64,000 nt of DNA from Lepidostoma basale (GCA_022606425.2 JAHDVF020000440.1:744001-808000); one strand, 5' to 3'. Shown: positions 52,858 to 63,700, numbered from the stretch's first letter. Made by a program: numbers and translations. The notes: generated by a model from the letters alone, not told the origin.

Positions 52858-53265
52858 TTACATAGATTTATTACATTATATTTAATGGAAATGTCATGTT
52901 TCGCCTTATAGGCAGGCCAGACTGTGTAAAAATCGGTTTCCAACCAACGAGCCAGACTATCTATCTCATTCTACGCCGGGTAAAATAATGCGAGGAAGAG
53001 AGATAAACGTACCATGTTTGTTGAATAGTTTGTTTGTTGCACATGGTACGTTTATCTCTCTTCCTCGCATTATTTTACTCGGCGTAGAATGAGATAGATA
53101 ACTGTTTGAATAAACACGAATCCCTATGGATTTCACGTGTTTATGCGGTTTGTTTGTCACAGTGTGGCCCGCACTTTAGTAAGACATGCTCGAATGTTAG
53201 GGGAAACATGAAATTTCCATAAAATATAATAAAACTTTTAGAAAACAGACGTTTACGTTACTCTG
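52858..53265. mobile_element. Foldback family B split by another foldback element
   Basis: TTAATGGAAATGTCATGTTTCG (52882-52903) and AACATGAAATTTCCATAAAA (53207-53226) are the B arms. Between them is 52911-53173. Confidence 0.65.
52911..53173. mobile_element. Near-perfect foldback, TIR family of 4506/17183
   Basis: Outer ends GGCAGGCCAGACTGTG and CACAGTGTGGCCCGC. Inner arms 52968-53027 and 53040-53100 are almost identical reverse complements (AGAGAGATAAACGTACCATG) with a loop of about 12 nt. Confidence 0.75.
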
Positions 53266-53299
53266 AGTTTATATATATTACTGTTCTTAGAAGAATAAG

Positions 53300-53520
53300 T
53301 AAACGTTATAAGGAGTAGATCCAGAAGAAGATACTGGAAGGACCATGTAGCCCGAATAGATGGTGGTAGACTTACGTATACTACCGCTTATGAAATCCCT
53401 TCCGGACATTGCCCACCTGGAAGACCTAAGAGATGGAAGGACGGCTGAACCTCATCATCCGACGAGACATGATTTCTGTGTCACAGATCGTCAGATCTAT
53501 TTAAAGAATAAGAAGAAGAA
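53300..53520 (+). mobile_element. RTE-B 3' end
   Basis: GATCCAGAAGAAGATACTGG, CACCTGGAAGACCTAAGAG and a AAGAAGAAGAA end. Decayed. Confidence 0.65.
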
Positions 53521-53542
53521 TAAATAAGTTTTAGTCGGGTTA

Positions 53543-53890
53543 ACTTCTTCTTCTTCTTTCTTATTGTAGACCTATGTGGTATGTTCTCCAGTGTTGCTCC
53601 TCCTGTGAGGAAGATTCCCAGCTGTCCTTCCATTTTTTAGGAGGTATTCCACGAGGACGAGTCCCATGAGGCTGATTATGCGATGCAATATAGGGGAGTC
53701 TGGTGGTGTCCATTCTTTGAAAATGACCGTACCAGTCCCCTTTTCGCTGTCTGTTCCCTCTTAATAATATCCTCAACCTCACATATCTCTCTTATTCTGG
53801 TGTTCCTCACGCGATCTATCAGTATCTTGCCTGCTATCGTCCTCAGTGTCTTCATTTCGGAAGTCCTCAAAACATGTTTGGTCCTTGGGT
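53543..53890 (-). mobile_element. RTE-B 3' end, opposite orientation
   Basis: Frames 53870-53676 (RTSEMKTLRTIAGKILIDRV, CEVEDIIKREQ) and 53782-53561 (WYGHFQRMDTTRLPYIAS, GIPPKKWKDSWESS) are two parts of one broken ORF. The tail TTCTTCTTCTT lies at 53547-53557. Confidence 0.8.
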
Positions 53891-54660
53891 TAAGTAATCA
53901 AGGAAAATAGAACAAAATTGCACGAGAATCAAATCAATCGAATGATTCAATTTCGTCCTAAATTATAATTCGCAAATTTACCAAATTAAGTTAGAATTTA
54001 ATCGATGGTTTGCAGTATATAATATCCATATTAATAGTTAATTACAAATTATGTGAACAGCTTATTAATAAAAAATAATAGAGCTATAATAGAGAAGCTA
54101 AAAAATAAGCCGGAAATGTAAGGGCCTCATCATACACGATGAACAAACTACAGACTAAGTAGAACGCCATGAGTTTAAAAGAACCGCATGGATATTACTA
54201 AAACGTATTTATGAATACCTTTAAAAGTCCTAAAAGAGATAAAAACTCGTGAAATTGCAAATTTACTCGAGAGAAACGACAATAAATTAGGGGATAGAGC
54301 CCGTATAAGAGCATCATTACAGAAATGAAAACGTCAAAGGAAAGATAAAAAACTATAAGGGTAATAATCTCGCGGTGTTTGAAGAATAGATAAAGCTCAC
54401 AATGTGTCTACGTTGCTTAAGTATTTTATAAAGATATATGATTACAGATTAAGTCATGAGAGACGATAAACCGTAAGATTTGTGTATTCTCCTAATAGAC
54501 AGTATTGGTCAGACAATTTTGAACCTTACAATGCGCAATTTTATATAATTGAAAAAAAGTTATAATAAGGTATTAATAAATATGTATTGGAACACCAAAA
54601 GGACTATAAAACATACTTTTTATTCTGTGCATTAATATCTAAAAAAAGTATAGTCCAAAT
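53891..54660. other. AT-rich, nothing recognised
   Basis: No exon or repeat named. Confidence 0.35.
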
Positions 54661-55040
54661 ATGAATCATTGTGCATTTATAAGGGTAATTATAACATATT
54701 TCGTCGTGTCCCGACTAGACTACTGCAATGGAGTCTACGCCAACATCCCCAAACAGCAAACAAATAAACTCCAGTCTGCATTCAATGCAGCAGCAAGACT
54801 GATAAGGGGCGTGCCAAAGAGTTGTCACATAAAACAGCATCTTAAGGAGCTCCACTGGCTGAGATGTCCAGAAAGGATATAATACAAGCTCTGCTGCATG
54901 GTATATAAGACCTTGCATGGAATGGCACCAGCTTATATATCTGAACTCTGCATCAACGAGAACCTGAACTCTGCATCAACGAGAACCTGAACCTGACTTA
55001 TTTATGCTTTTGCATCTCACTTTATTATTATTATTATTTT
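54661..55040 (+). mobile_element. L2/CR1-like RT C-terminal fragment
   Basis: YFVVSRLDYCNGVYANIPKQ, LQSAFNAAARLIRGVPKSCH, LKELHWLRCPERI, then after a stop YKLCCMVYKTLHGMAPAYIS and ELC. This is the thumb region common to L2/CR1 elements. Ends near (ATT)n at 55022-55038. Confidence 0.85.
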
Positions 55041-55795
55041 GTTGAAAAAACTCCTTACATCATTACAGCGCAAGCCAAATCGATGTAAAGGGTGAAAAAA
55101 AAGAATATCAAAGGAAATATACGTAGAACCTTATAAATAGGAAAAGCCAGTTATTTGCTTGCTGCCTTTATCATAAGGGTATTTACGAATTCGCCATAAT
55201 TGCATCCAAAGAGGTCTATCTCTTCTGCAACCTCATTTAAGATCGCTTTCAATACAGGAGAACTTCGAAGGGCCTCTGTGCAGCAATTTGGGGCATAAAA
55301 TAATATATGCCCCCTTGCTCTGCTATAACTATGGGGAACGTACAGATTTAGCTCTCTCAGTACTCCTGGATTGAAAATACCTCTGGATAACAGTTTAAAA
55401 AAATGCTTTCCCAGAAAGATCATTCGACGAGCTTCAAGAGTGTTGAAACCCAACACTCCCGAGAGAAACAGTGAGAGGTACATAAAAGGATAACAGTTAT
55501 ACTCCCTGAGGTATAAATACTTTAAAAATCGTTTCTGGATCCTTTCCAGCTCCAAGATTACTGTTCTTTCTCTGGGGTCCCAAATGATAGAGCAGTACTC
55601 CAAGTTACTACGAACCAGCGCTTCATACAGTCGACGGATCGCCGTTGTGTTTGAAAAAGATCTTGCGTTCCGTAAAACAAAACCAAGAATGTTGATTAAA
55701 TCATATTTCGAACGAATTAATCGATATTCAATTTTTTATGATAAGTAGAACGATACCCCATCCATTAAAGGTGTACCTATCGATTGTAACCCTAC
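55041..55795 (-). mobile_element. Jockey-like C-terminal fragment, second subfamily
   Basis: Frame 55603-55151: YCSIIWDPRERTVILELERI, QKRFLKYLYLREYNCYPFMY, LNLYVPHSYSRARGHILFYA and EVAEEIDLFGCNYGEF. A frame break upstream near 55605 leaves NARSFSNTTAIRRLYEALVR. Related to, but distinct from, 36793-39252. Confidence 0.8.
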
Positions 55796-55996
55796 CATAA
55801 GCAAACTTCATATCTAATATGATTTTTTTTATAACGCAACATATATGTTTACACGGGATAAAGGCAGCAAGCTATCATTTCCGGTTGTAATAGTAAAATA
55901 ATAAAATTATACATCATACACTACTGTGCTAAATTCTATGACCACATTTGATTTTATTTCCTATTTCAAAAGGAATTCTAATAAAACAAAATATAG

Positions 55997-56547
55997 TGAC
56001 TAATTTTAATTGTATCTCAAAAGAGACGAAAATGTAAACTATTTGGAAACAGAATATGGTGGTCAAGGCGTTTATAGAACTTATGACCTGTTGTCATTGG
56101 TTGGGTTAAGCGATAGCTAGTGTGGATTGAACTAAAATATGTGAAATGTTTCAAAAATTAAAATATCAAAGATAATTGGGTTGATATCCTTTCTCATTAT
56201 ATTAATAAAGATTTTTTGCTTAATGCTTACATCTAGTCCCAATAGATGACGCTAGTGTAGATTGAACTGAAATACGTGAAATGTTTAAAAAATAATTGTC
56301 AACAGTGTTCGTAAGAAGGTCGGAATGGGGAATGTTGTATTACATAAAGCGATCGCATAACCCAACCAATGAAAGGTCATAAGTCCTGTAAACGCCTCGA
56401 CTACCATATTCAGTTTCCAAATAATTTACATCTTCGTCTCTATTGAGATACAATGAATTCTCAATGATTAACCCGTAATGGGTAAAATCCAGTATATGTT
56501 TACAAGTATTTGTATACATTAAAAAAACAAAATGTTGACTAATTTTA
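55997..56547 (+). mobile_element. Family A hairpin retroposon, copy A4
   Basis: TGACTAATTTTA flanks both sides (55997-56008, 56536-56547). Arms about 56009-56115 and 56330-56458, centre with TAGTGTAGATTGAACT twice, tail 56459-56535 (AAATCCAGTATATGTTTAC). Confidence 0.78.
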
Positions 56548-56639
56548 GATAACAGTTTAAGCGTTTTGCTGTATGTTGTTAGAAAATTTCAGTTTATTAT
56601 TAATACGTTTCTCCGCTCAATATTCAAGACCTATTAGCT

Positions 56640-56840
56640 CCAAACAGAGTCCAATGACGTTCCTGGATCACGGTAGGCAATAGGCCTATCAGAGAACAAG
56701 TCGTTAGACGTAAATGGCTATGCATCGGTGACACTCTGAGACGAAACTCGGCCTGCATCGCTCAGGGGTCACTAGACTTGTCCTCTGTAGGTGGAAAGAG
56801 GAAACATAGTAGACCTAGAGCCACCTAGAGAAGAGCCCTG
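56640..56840 (+). mobile_element. RTE-D-like C-terminal fragment
   Basis: PISEQVVRRKWLCIGDTLRR, NSACIAQGSLDLSSVGGKRK, HSRPRATWRRALDEV: the (R)RRxWxxIGHTLR ... RGRPRxTWRR signature of an RTE/BovB-like C-terminus. Confidence 0.75.
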
Positions 56841-57060
56841 GACGAGGTTAATAATAATAATAATAATAATAAATTGGATAATTTATAAAGCGCCATTTTT
56901 ATGAATTACTCATCTCAAGGGCGCTGTAGAGGCGGCAGGCACCGCTTGTAATGGTTTTAGGCATCAGTTGTTTGATAGAATCGAGTGGAGAACGATCTTT
57001 GAGGCCTTATGTAGCACAGAGGTATGACAGAGCAAGATTTAGAAAAATAAATTTATGGGA
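56841..57060 (-). mobile_element. L2/CR1-like 3' end
   Basis: (AATAAT)n then AAGCGCCATTTTTATGAA and CTCAAGGGCGCTGTAGAGG, matching 27200 and 31687. Confidence 0.65.
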
Positions 57061-57171
57061 AAAATGCGTATGACTTTAAGAAAGAAAAAATAAATATAAT
57101 ATTTCGTATTCTTCCCGCAATTTTGGGATAAATTCAAATAATTTTTCGATTTTTTGAAAATTGTTTCTTTC

Positions 57172-57610
57172 TTCTAAGCCAGGGGTCTCCAAACTACGGC
57201 CCGCCAGTGTCATCAATCCGGCCCGCGACAGTTAATGACCAGTGTCATCAATCAGGCCCGTGACAGCTAATGGCTTATTGTTGTTTTGATAGAGAAAGAC
57301 CGAGGAAAACGTGGCACGATCAAATAAATCAAATATTGAATATCGGCCATGTGAGGAGTCAGAGAAATCAACGCGCGTGCATGACACGATGTATGAATGT
57401 TGAGGAAGCGAGAGAAATATGTCAGGAAAGAAAAGTGTGGCAGTCCATTCTTTCTGCCCACCCCTTCGGGGAGACGGCGTGATGGTTAGTTGGTTAGTTT
57501 TGTTTTGATAAGTTGGATAAAAAAACACAGAACGGCTTTGGCCCTTGGAGAGTGCTGGAGTAATCAGTATGGCCCTTAGGCTGGAAAGTTTGGAGACCCT
57601 AGTTCTAAGG
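57172..57610. mobile_element. hAT-type MITE with nested RTE-A tail
   Basis: Ends CAGGGGTCTCCAAACT (57180) and AGTTTGGAGACCCTAG (to 57602); 8-bp flanks TTCTAAGC / TTCTAAGG. The interior has two diverged tandem copies of a GTGTCATCAATC..GGCCCG unit. Confidence 0.8.
57292..57499 (+). mobile_element. RTE-A 3' end with 11-bp target duplication
   Basis: Frame 57270-57482 encodes RERPRKTWHDQINQILNIGH, RSQRNQRACMTRCMN and KVWQSILSAHPFGETA, then GTTAGTTGGTTAGTT. TTGTTTTGATA occurs at 57281-57291 and 57500-57510. This is the clearest duplication for the family. Confidence 0.85.
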
Positions 57611-57779
57611 TATTTAATGATTATTTCGTTCTCATCGAGGTTCTTGTTTTTCATACCCTGTCCATGAAAATCTAATACATATTTATTGATGTTTAAATCT
57701 GTACTCTCTGTAGTTGTCAGTTTATGATATGCAAAACTTCGTTGTGTTCTCAAGTCTCCAAATAAGTATTTAACTTAAT

Positions 57780-57920
57780 CGAACAATTTTAGTAAAATCT
57801 TTTGATGAGAGTTAATTTTAAATAATAAATAAATAGAACAATGTTTTTTTAAACTACTTTCGCTTTTGTTTTTATTTTGACAGCGACCGGTTTCGCCAGT
57901 CTGTCTATGCTACTTTCTAT
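57780..57920. mobile_element. Foldback family D left arm
   Basis: TGATGAGAGTTAATTTTAAAT, TTTTATTTTGACAGCGACCGG and TTTCGCCAGTCTGTC; the other arm is missing. Confidence 0.6.
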
Positions 57921-58956
57921 AAAATAAAGTTTCTCCAATATTATCATTCTCCAGATTAAATGGCGCATCTTTTTAACCCTTAACGTACCGTGTTCAAAAC
58001 AAAACGCTCGCTCCCATGTGGTAAATTCAGTTTACCGCTAACTTTATCTAAATATCAAGCATATGACTCGATGAATCAAAATTTAATTTATGTCATCTTG
58101 TAGGGAATTTCATTAGGAATAGATCGATATCTATAACATACATGGATTATTTGAAAAACATATCATTATTAATTTTTTTCTGGAACCATGCGATTTCTGA
58201 TATGGAATGCGTCACAGCATACGAGCAACTGGCACCAAGTATAAACTTGTCTACGCGCCGCGGCCGGCGGGGCGAGACTTTACGAGATTTTACGTATGAT
58301 AAAGGCACCTAGGCAAAATGTATAGTACGTTCAAGACAACGAGTACGTATTAATATTTGTCCCTTTGGTAAAGTGTTAATATTTTCACAGTTCTGATATT
58401 ATTAAGTTGCGTGCTGCGTTTCCGTCCACAGTCGGTATTATTACGTACCTATGAAAAGGCCAAACATATAATTTATAATACGTTCAAAACAGCGAGTAAG
58501 TATTTGTCCTTTTGATAAAGTTGTAAATATTAGCAAAACAAATTCTACCTTAACACGAATGAAGGTGAGGGCAGTCTTAGAAAATATTTTTTTTTGGGAT
58601 GAAGGAAGTATTTTTTTGCTTTTTTTTTTATTACGAAATGTTGAGAACACTTCAATGGAGGATTACAATTTTTATAATATTAGGGTCCATAGGTTTTAAG
58701 AAAATCAACTTTAAATTGGCAGTGGAAACTCAATTGACCACATGGCAACGCGACGGTTTAAGATATATTGCACAGCACTGTAGGCACGTGGAGTTTTACC
58801 AATATATATTTCCATTATTTTCCATCAAAAGGAGGTATACAATGTATATGTAACGATGTATAAAATATTCACTTCAGGTGACTGTAAGGAACATAGGTAT
58901 GTACTTCAAAGCTAGTGAGTTATATATAAGGGCATATAGTTAATATACATATAACG
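57921..58956. other. Mostly unique; contains a diverged direct repeat
   Basis: 58320-58385 and 58468-58530 share ATAGTACGTTCAA..ACGAGTA..GTATTTGTCC..TGATAAAGT with drift. A short GC-rich patch (GCGCCGCGGCCGGCGGGGCG) is at 58256-58275. No gene seen. Confidence 0.4.
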
Positions 58957-58958
58957 TA

Positions 58959-59606
58959 TAGGCATTTTTTAAGTAAACACTTCGACGCAAAAAAACCAAA
59001 GAACTGATATTTCATAATGCCTTAGCATGGCGAAACATGTCAATCCAATAAAATATAATAAAATTGTCAAAAAATCGTCGTTCTCATTCATATTACATGC
59101 TTAATACGGAGTAACTAACTAACTAACTAACTAACTAACCAACTAACCATCACGCCGTCTCCCCGAAGGGTAGGCAGAAAGAATGGACTGCCCCACTTTT
59201 CTCTCCTGACATACTTCTCTCGCTTCCTCAACATTCATACATCGTGTCATGCACGCGCGTCGATTTCTCTGACTCCTCACATGGCCGACATTCAATATTT
59301 GATTTATTTGATCGTGCCACGTTTTCCTCGGTCTTCCTCTATTTATGGTTCCATTTACATCGTTAACATACATTCTTTTTACCATTCTTTCTTCATTCAT
59401 TCTTTCCATATGTCCAAACCATCTTAATGATCCTTTCATTATTTTGTTCATAACACCATCATTCGCACCGCATTCACTTCTTATATTATCATTCGACACT
59501 CAATCATACACAGAGTATCACACATTCGTCTAAGAGATCTCATTTCTACTGCATTTATTCTACTTTAATCCTTCTTTTGCCAGTTCCATGCTTCGCTTCC
59601 ATACAT
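58959..59606 (-). mobile_element. RTE-A 3' end plus family B fragment, inverted copy of 61885-62533
   Basis: Frame 59499-59143 encodes MSNDNIRSECGANDGVMNKI, MKGSLRWFGHMERMNEERMV, RGRPRKTWHDQINQILNVGH and a C-terminus QERKVGQSILSAYPSGRRRD. It shares private changes (a missing C in CCCTTCGGGG; GGGGCAG) with 61857-62345. The homology includes the family B sequence 58985-59104. Confidence 0.85.
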
Positions 59607-60344
59607 AATACAGAATACTTTCTAAAAAATATAATTAAACGTCCAGAAAACTAACGTTTTCATAAATTTCAGATATGTTTTTGAATATAAAAGTACGATT
59701 ACATTTCGTAAATATCCGATACATATAAATATCATATTAGGAATTTATTCCCTTTTTAAAATCTGTGCTTTATGTTTCAATCATTTCATCTTTACCGAAC
59801 GGAATGTATGCCAATATGTATACTTTGAAATCGGAAGAAGAAATGATATGTGCTTAGTACAGGATGACTTAGGAAAAGTTCATGTTTATTTATGAGCACC
59901 TAGTTTATTTACATTACATTACACACTGGGGAAGAATTTACATAACTTGGAGTGTAATACTGAGCAATCTGTACGAAAACTTAGGGGTGGTAGGAGTACA
60001 GTTTTTGTCGCCATCACTTCATTCCTTAAAACAAGGCCTATTCATAAGCCTATTCAAAAATAGATTAAAAGGTGTCAGACTGGTTTAGGAGGACAAATAA
60101 AGATTAATTAGTTAAATCGTTCAGATTTTAGCGTGAAATGAAAAACAGAGGTGTTTAATACCAAAAATCGTCTTCTTTCTTCAACTTGCTATAGACTTTA
60201 GATTTTTATATTGCAGGATACGATATGCACGCAGAGTTGGAATACATAGATTTCAAAAAAGTCTACGAACGTTAGCCTCTTCGAAGACGTTCCTAAAGTC
60301 CAAGCTTCTATCCAGAAATACCAAGCTGTGCATTCTTTTTTCTT
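59607..60344. other. AT-rich, nothing certain
   Basis: 59620-59665 has family B-like text (CCAGAAAACTAACGTTTTCAT). The rest is unassigned. Confidence 0.35.
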
Positions 60345-60562
60345 GTATGCAAGAGGTCGTTTGAACCCACTTACTGAAGACAATTTTATTTCAGCTATAT
60401 GTATATTGATGTGATAGGTAGCCAATCTATCTCAATTTTATTCTCACGTGAATTCTACACCAGACCAAAGACAGTGCGACAATCACACTGCCGTCGCCGG
60501 GAATCGAACCCGGGACCCTCTGTATGAAAGTCAAAGCTCTTACCACTCTGCCACGAAGGTCG
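60345..60562 (-). mobile_element. tRNA SINE, near complete
   Basis: On the minus strand CGACCTTCGTGGCAGAGTGG head (A-box), a B-box GGGTTCGATTCC, the GTGTGATTGTCGCACTG body and a 3' end at 60345-60375. Confidence 0.8.
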
Positions 60563-60564
60563 AC

Positions 60565-60800
60565 CATCATCAAGCCAGTGTTAACATATGGTTTTGAGTC
60601 GTGGATAATGACTCTAAAAGAAAAAAAATCGGCTGGTTTGAGAACAGGATTCTGAGAATGATCCTAGGACCCAGACCTGGTGTAGCAGATAGGACTAACC
60701 AAGAGATCTGTACGATATCACAAAAGCCCCTTATAATGAGTACCGTGACAGCAGGTCGCTTAGCATGGATTGGGCACGTTTGCTGAGCCAGAGAGACCAG
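60565..60800 (+). mobile_element. RTE-D C-terminal fragment
   Basis: LTYGFESWIMTLKEKK in one frame, then NRILRMILGPRPGVADRTNQ, EICTISQKPLIMSTVTAGRL and AWIGHVC. Broken by a frame change near 60620. A Jockey copy follows at 60803, and the host sequence seems to resume at 61138. Confidence 0.75.
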
Positions 60801-61137
60801 AGCAATCAAATCAAATCAAATCAGTTTATTTCATCAACATACATTATATAATTTATTTTTTAAGGCATCTATTGAGAACAGGTAAAATAATATATTATGT
60901 ATAGTATACTGCCAGAAACGCATGAGATATGGTTCAACATTAGGAAGACAGGATACTCTCCAGAATTAAGAGTATTTGCCTTCTGAACGTACTTTCACTA
61001 TTCGAGACTAAGACGTCGATTTCCGAGGAGACCGCGTTCAGCAGACTAATTGCTCTTCTATCCAGTGTCACCAGAGGCAGATTGGTTCTGGCGGCCGGTA
61101 GGTAAAACAATCTGTGCTGTCGCTGTCGGAGATGTCT
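60801..61137 (-). mobile_element. Jockey-group 3' end, 5'-truncated
   Basis: (AAATC)n at 60805-60822, then the 3' UTR and last about 60 codons, closely similar to 36680-36980. Inserted in RTE-D, with ATCAA near both ends. Confidence 0.8.
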
Positions 61138-61149
61138 ATCAAGACCCTG

Positions 61150-61270
61150 TACGCTTTTCTAAGGCATTATAAAATGTCAACATTTGATAATGCCTTAGAA
61201 AGGTGAAACATGTCATTCCCATAAAATATAATAAAATTTCTAGGCAATAGATATTTTCATTCTAATTAAT
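61150..61270. mobile_element. Foldback family B, right part
   Basis: TTTCTAAGGCATTATAAAATG, TTTGATAATGCCTTAGAAAG, GTGAAACATGTCATTCCC. Stem II (GCCUU/AAGGU) forms, the core reads UUGAUAA. Confidence 0.7.
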
Positions 61271-61829
61271 GGACTTGTCAGATTACCATAATGAGAATGA
61301 TGTCTTTAGATTAAGAATTTTCAAGAATTTTTGATTTCAGATAACTTCAAGAGCCAAAATCACCCGGGCCACCCACGCGCTTTTTTTTCGAGGTGCCAAC
61401 TTCGATTAATAATAATAATTATAATAAACTATTAAATTTTGTCAAAAAAATGTTTTTTTGTATGTTTAATATGTAAATAAAAACATCCTAAATTTCCAAA
61501 ACGATTCATTTTAATTTTCCTACAAAAAAACGCCCTCCAAAAAAGACATGAAAATCGGCTTAAGTTAAATGTTATAACTTATCATACTATACAATGTGCA
61601 CTGAATAAACTATATTTTATACTTGATTATGTATTACATTACATTTTTCTAATTAAAGAGGTTTTCGTATGCTTGGCTCTATCTACTGCTAGACGTAGAG
61701 CCTCTTCACCCCCACGCCACCCCTCTCGATCTCTCGCCAGTGCTCTCCAAGTTATCTTTTTCTCCATCCGTTCTCCATTACACAGGTTACAAATTGATAA
61801 ATAAACTGAAAATAATATAAGTATTAAAT
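61271..61829. other. AT-rich, nothing recognised
   Basis: 61630-61790 on the minus strand reads ITWRALARDREGWRGGEEAL, a likely RTE-type C-terminus (ARDRxxWR), but very short. Confidence 0.35.
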
Positions 61830-62531
61830 TAATAATCATTGTATTTATTATACGTTTTCAAAACCATTGTACATTGTACTTCCTTATGTATGGAAGCGAG
61901 GCATTGAACTGGCAAAAGAAAGATGAAAGTAGAATAAATGCAGTAGAAATGAGATCTCTTAGACGAATGTGTGATGCTCTGTGTATGATAGAGTGTCGAA
62001 TGAGAATATAAGAAGTGAATGTGGTGCGAATGATGGTGTTATGAACAAAATAATGAAAGGATCATTAAGATGGTTTGGACATATGGAAAGAATGAATGAA
62101 GAAAGAATGGTAAAAAGAATGTATGTTAACGATGTAAATGGAACCATAAATAGAGGAAGACCGAGGAAAACGTGGCACGATCAAATAAATCAAATATTGA
62201 ATGTCGGCCATGTGAGGAGTCAGAGAAATCGACGCGCGTGCATGACACGATGTATGAATGTTGAGGAAGCGAGAGAAGTATGTCAGGAGAGAAAAGTGGG
62301 GCAGTCCATTCTTTCTGCCTACCCTTCGGGGAGACGGCGTGATGGTTAGTTGGTTAGTTAGTTAGTTAGTTAGTTAGTTACTCCGTATTAAGCATGTAAT
62401 ATGAATGAGAACGACGATTTTTTGACAATTTTATTATATTTTATTGGATTGACATGTTTCGCCATGCTAAGGCATTATGAAATATCAGTTCTTTGGTTTT
62501 TTTGCGTCGAAGTGTTTACTTAAAAAATGCC
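61830..62531 (+). mobile_element. RTE-A 3' end plus family B fragment, tandem unit 1
   Basis: YGSEALNWQKKDESRINAVE in one frame precedes NENIRSECGANDGVMNKIMK and the rest of the C-terminus (frame 61981-62349). After GTTA repeats (62343-62381) comes family B text to 62480. The unit recurs 702 bp further on. Confidence 0.85.
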
Positions 62532-63066
62532 TAATAATCATTGTATTTATTATACGTTTTCAAAACCATTGTACATTGTACTTCCTTATGTATGGAAGCG
62601 AGGCATTGAACTGGCAAAAGAAAGATGAAAGTAGAATAAATGCAGTAGAAATGAGATCTCTTAGACGAATGTGTGATGCTCTGTGTATGATAGAGTGTCG
62701 AATGAGAATATAAGAAGTGAATGTGGTGCGAATGATGGTGTTATGAACAAAATAATGAAAGGATCATTAAGATCGTTTGCACATATGGAAAGAATGAATG
62801 AAGAAAGAATGTTAAAAAAATTGTATGTTAACGATTTAAATGGAACCAGAAATAGAGGAAGACCGAGGTAAACGTGGCACGATCAAATAAATCAAATATT
62901 GAATGTCGGCCATGTGAGGAGTCAGAGAAATCGACGCGCGTGCATGACACGATGTATGAATGTTGAGGAAGCGAGAGAAATATGTCAGAAAAGAAAAGTG
63001 TGGCAGTCCATTCTTTCTGCCTACCCCTTCGGGGAGATGGCGTGATGGTTAGTTAGTTAGTTAGTT
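62532..63066 (+). mobile_element. RTE-A 3' end, tandem unit 2
   Basis: Offset 702 from unit 1 without an indel over about 515 bp, with scattered substitutions (for example FAHMERM for FGHMERM, and a stop in the GRPR region near 62870). It keeps the older CCCCTTCGGGG form of the terminus. Confidence 0.85.
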
Positions 63067-63405
63067 TTTGTACAAGAATATTTGAATACAACAAATATTA
63101 CTGGGAATTCATTGGAAATATGAAAAATGTGTCTGAGACAGCTTCAAACATTTACCGTTGAAATGTGGTTTTCTCAATAATTCTCTTCTCTGGCGTTTTG
63201 CGTGTTTTCTTTGACATCATTTACCCATTTGCGAGTACTTTGATGTACAATACAAGAGACTACTCACGTAATGAAAACACTAACGGAAGAGAAAATAAGC
63301 TAAATAAAATGAAACGAACACAAACTGAACGAAATGTCAATTGAAGTTGTTAGCGATACCTCGTAACTTCTGTAAACGCGACCTTAAAGACGTTAGTTCT
63401 GCTCA
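63067..63405. other. Unique sequence, possible 5' flank of a gene
   Basis: No repeat seen; leads up to the candidate first exon at 63411. Confidence 0.3.
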
Positions 63406-63410
63406 ACAAA

Positions 63411-63425
63411 ATGGCAGAAGAAAAG
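63411..63425 (+). CDS. Candidate first coding exon (five codons) of an unidentified gene
   Basis: CTCAACAAAATGGCAGAAGA: an ATG in a good insect start context (CAAAATGG), followed by GCAGAAGAAAAG and a donor-like GTAATAC. The reading MAEEK before a splice site is a common pattern for short first exons. No downstream exon is in the window, so this rests on signals only. Confidence 0.25.
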
Positions 63426-63439
63426 GTAATACTTTTATT

Positions 63440-63540
63440 TAGTGTTTCTAGTACAATGATGTTAAACTCCACATTGAATATACGTAGTTAATACGAATGA
63501 AAACTATGAAAACGTAGTTAATACGAATGAAGCACTCAAT
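63440..63540. mobile_element. Foldback family B remnant
   Basis: ACAATGATGTTAAACTCCAC (tail) then AATACGAATGAAAAC twice in tandem. Confidence 0.55.
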
Positions 63541-63589
63541 CTGTGGTTAGAAAATTTAAATTAATACAAATAAAATAACACTTTTGTAT

Positions 63590-63700
63590 ATGGGTGTTTT
63601 TCAAAAAGTTTGCTCGTTGCGTAATAATTCCACTACGTCACATTTGGCGTTCCACTAATACATCACGTCGCGTAGTGGATGTGACGTATGATGCCAGTAT
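63590..63700. repeat. Imperfect dyad
   Basis: CACTACGTCACAT and ATGTGACGTATGATG / GTAGTGGATGTGACG occur in opposite orientation around 63630-63690. Confidence 0.4.
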
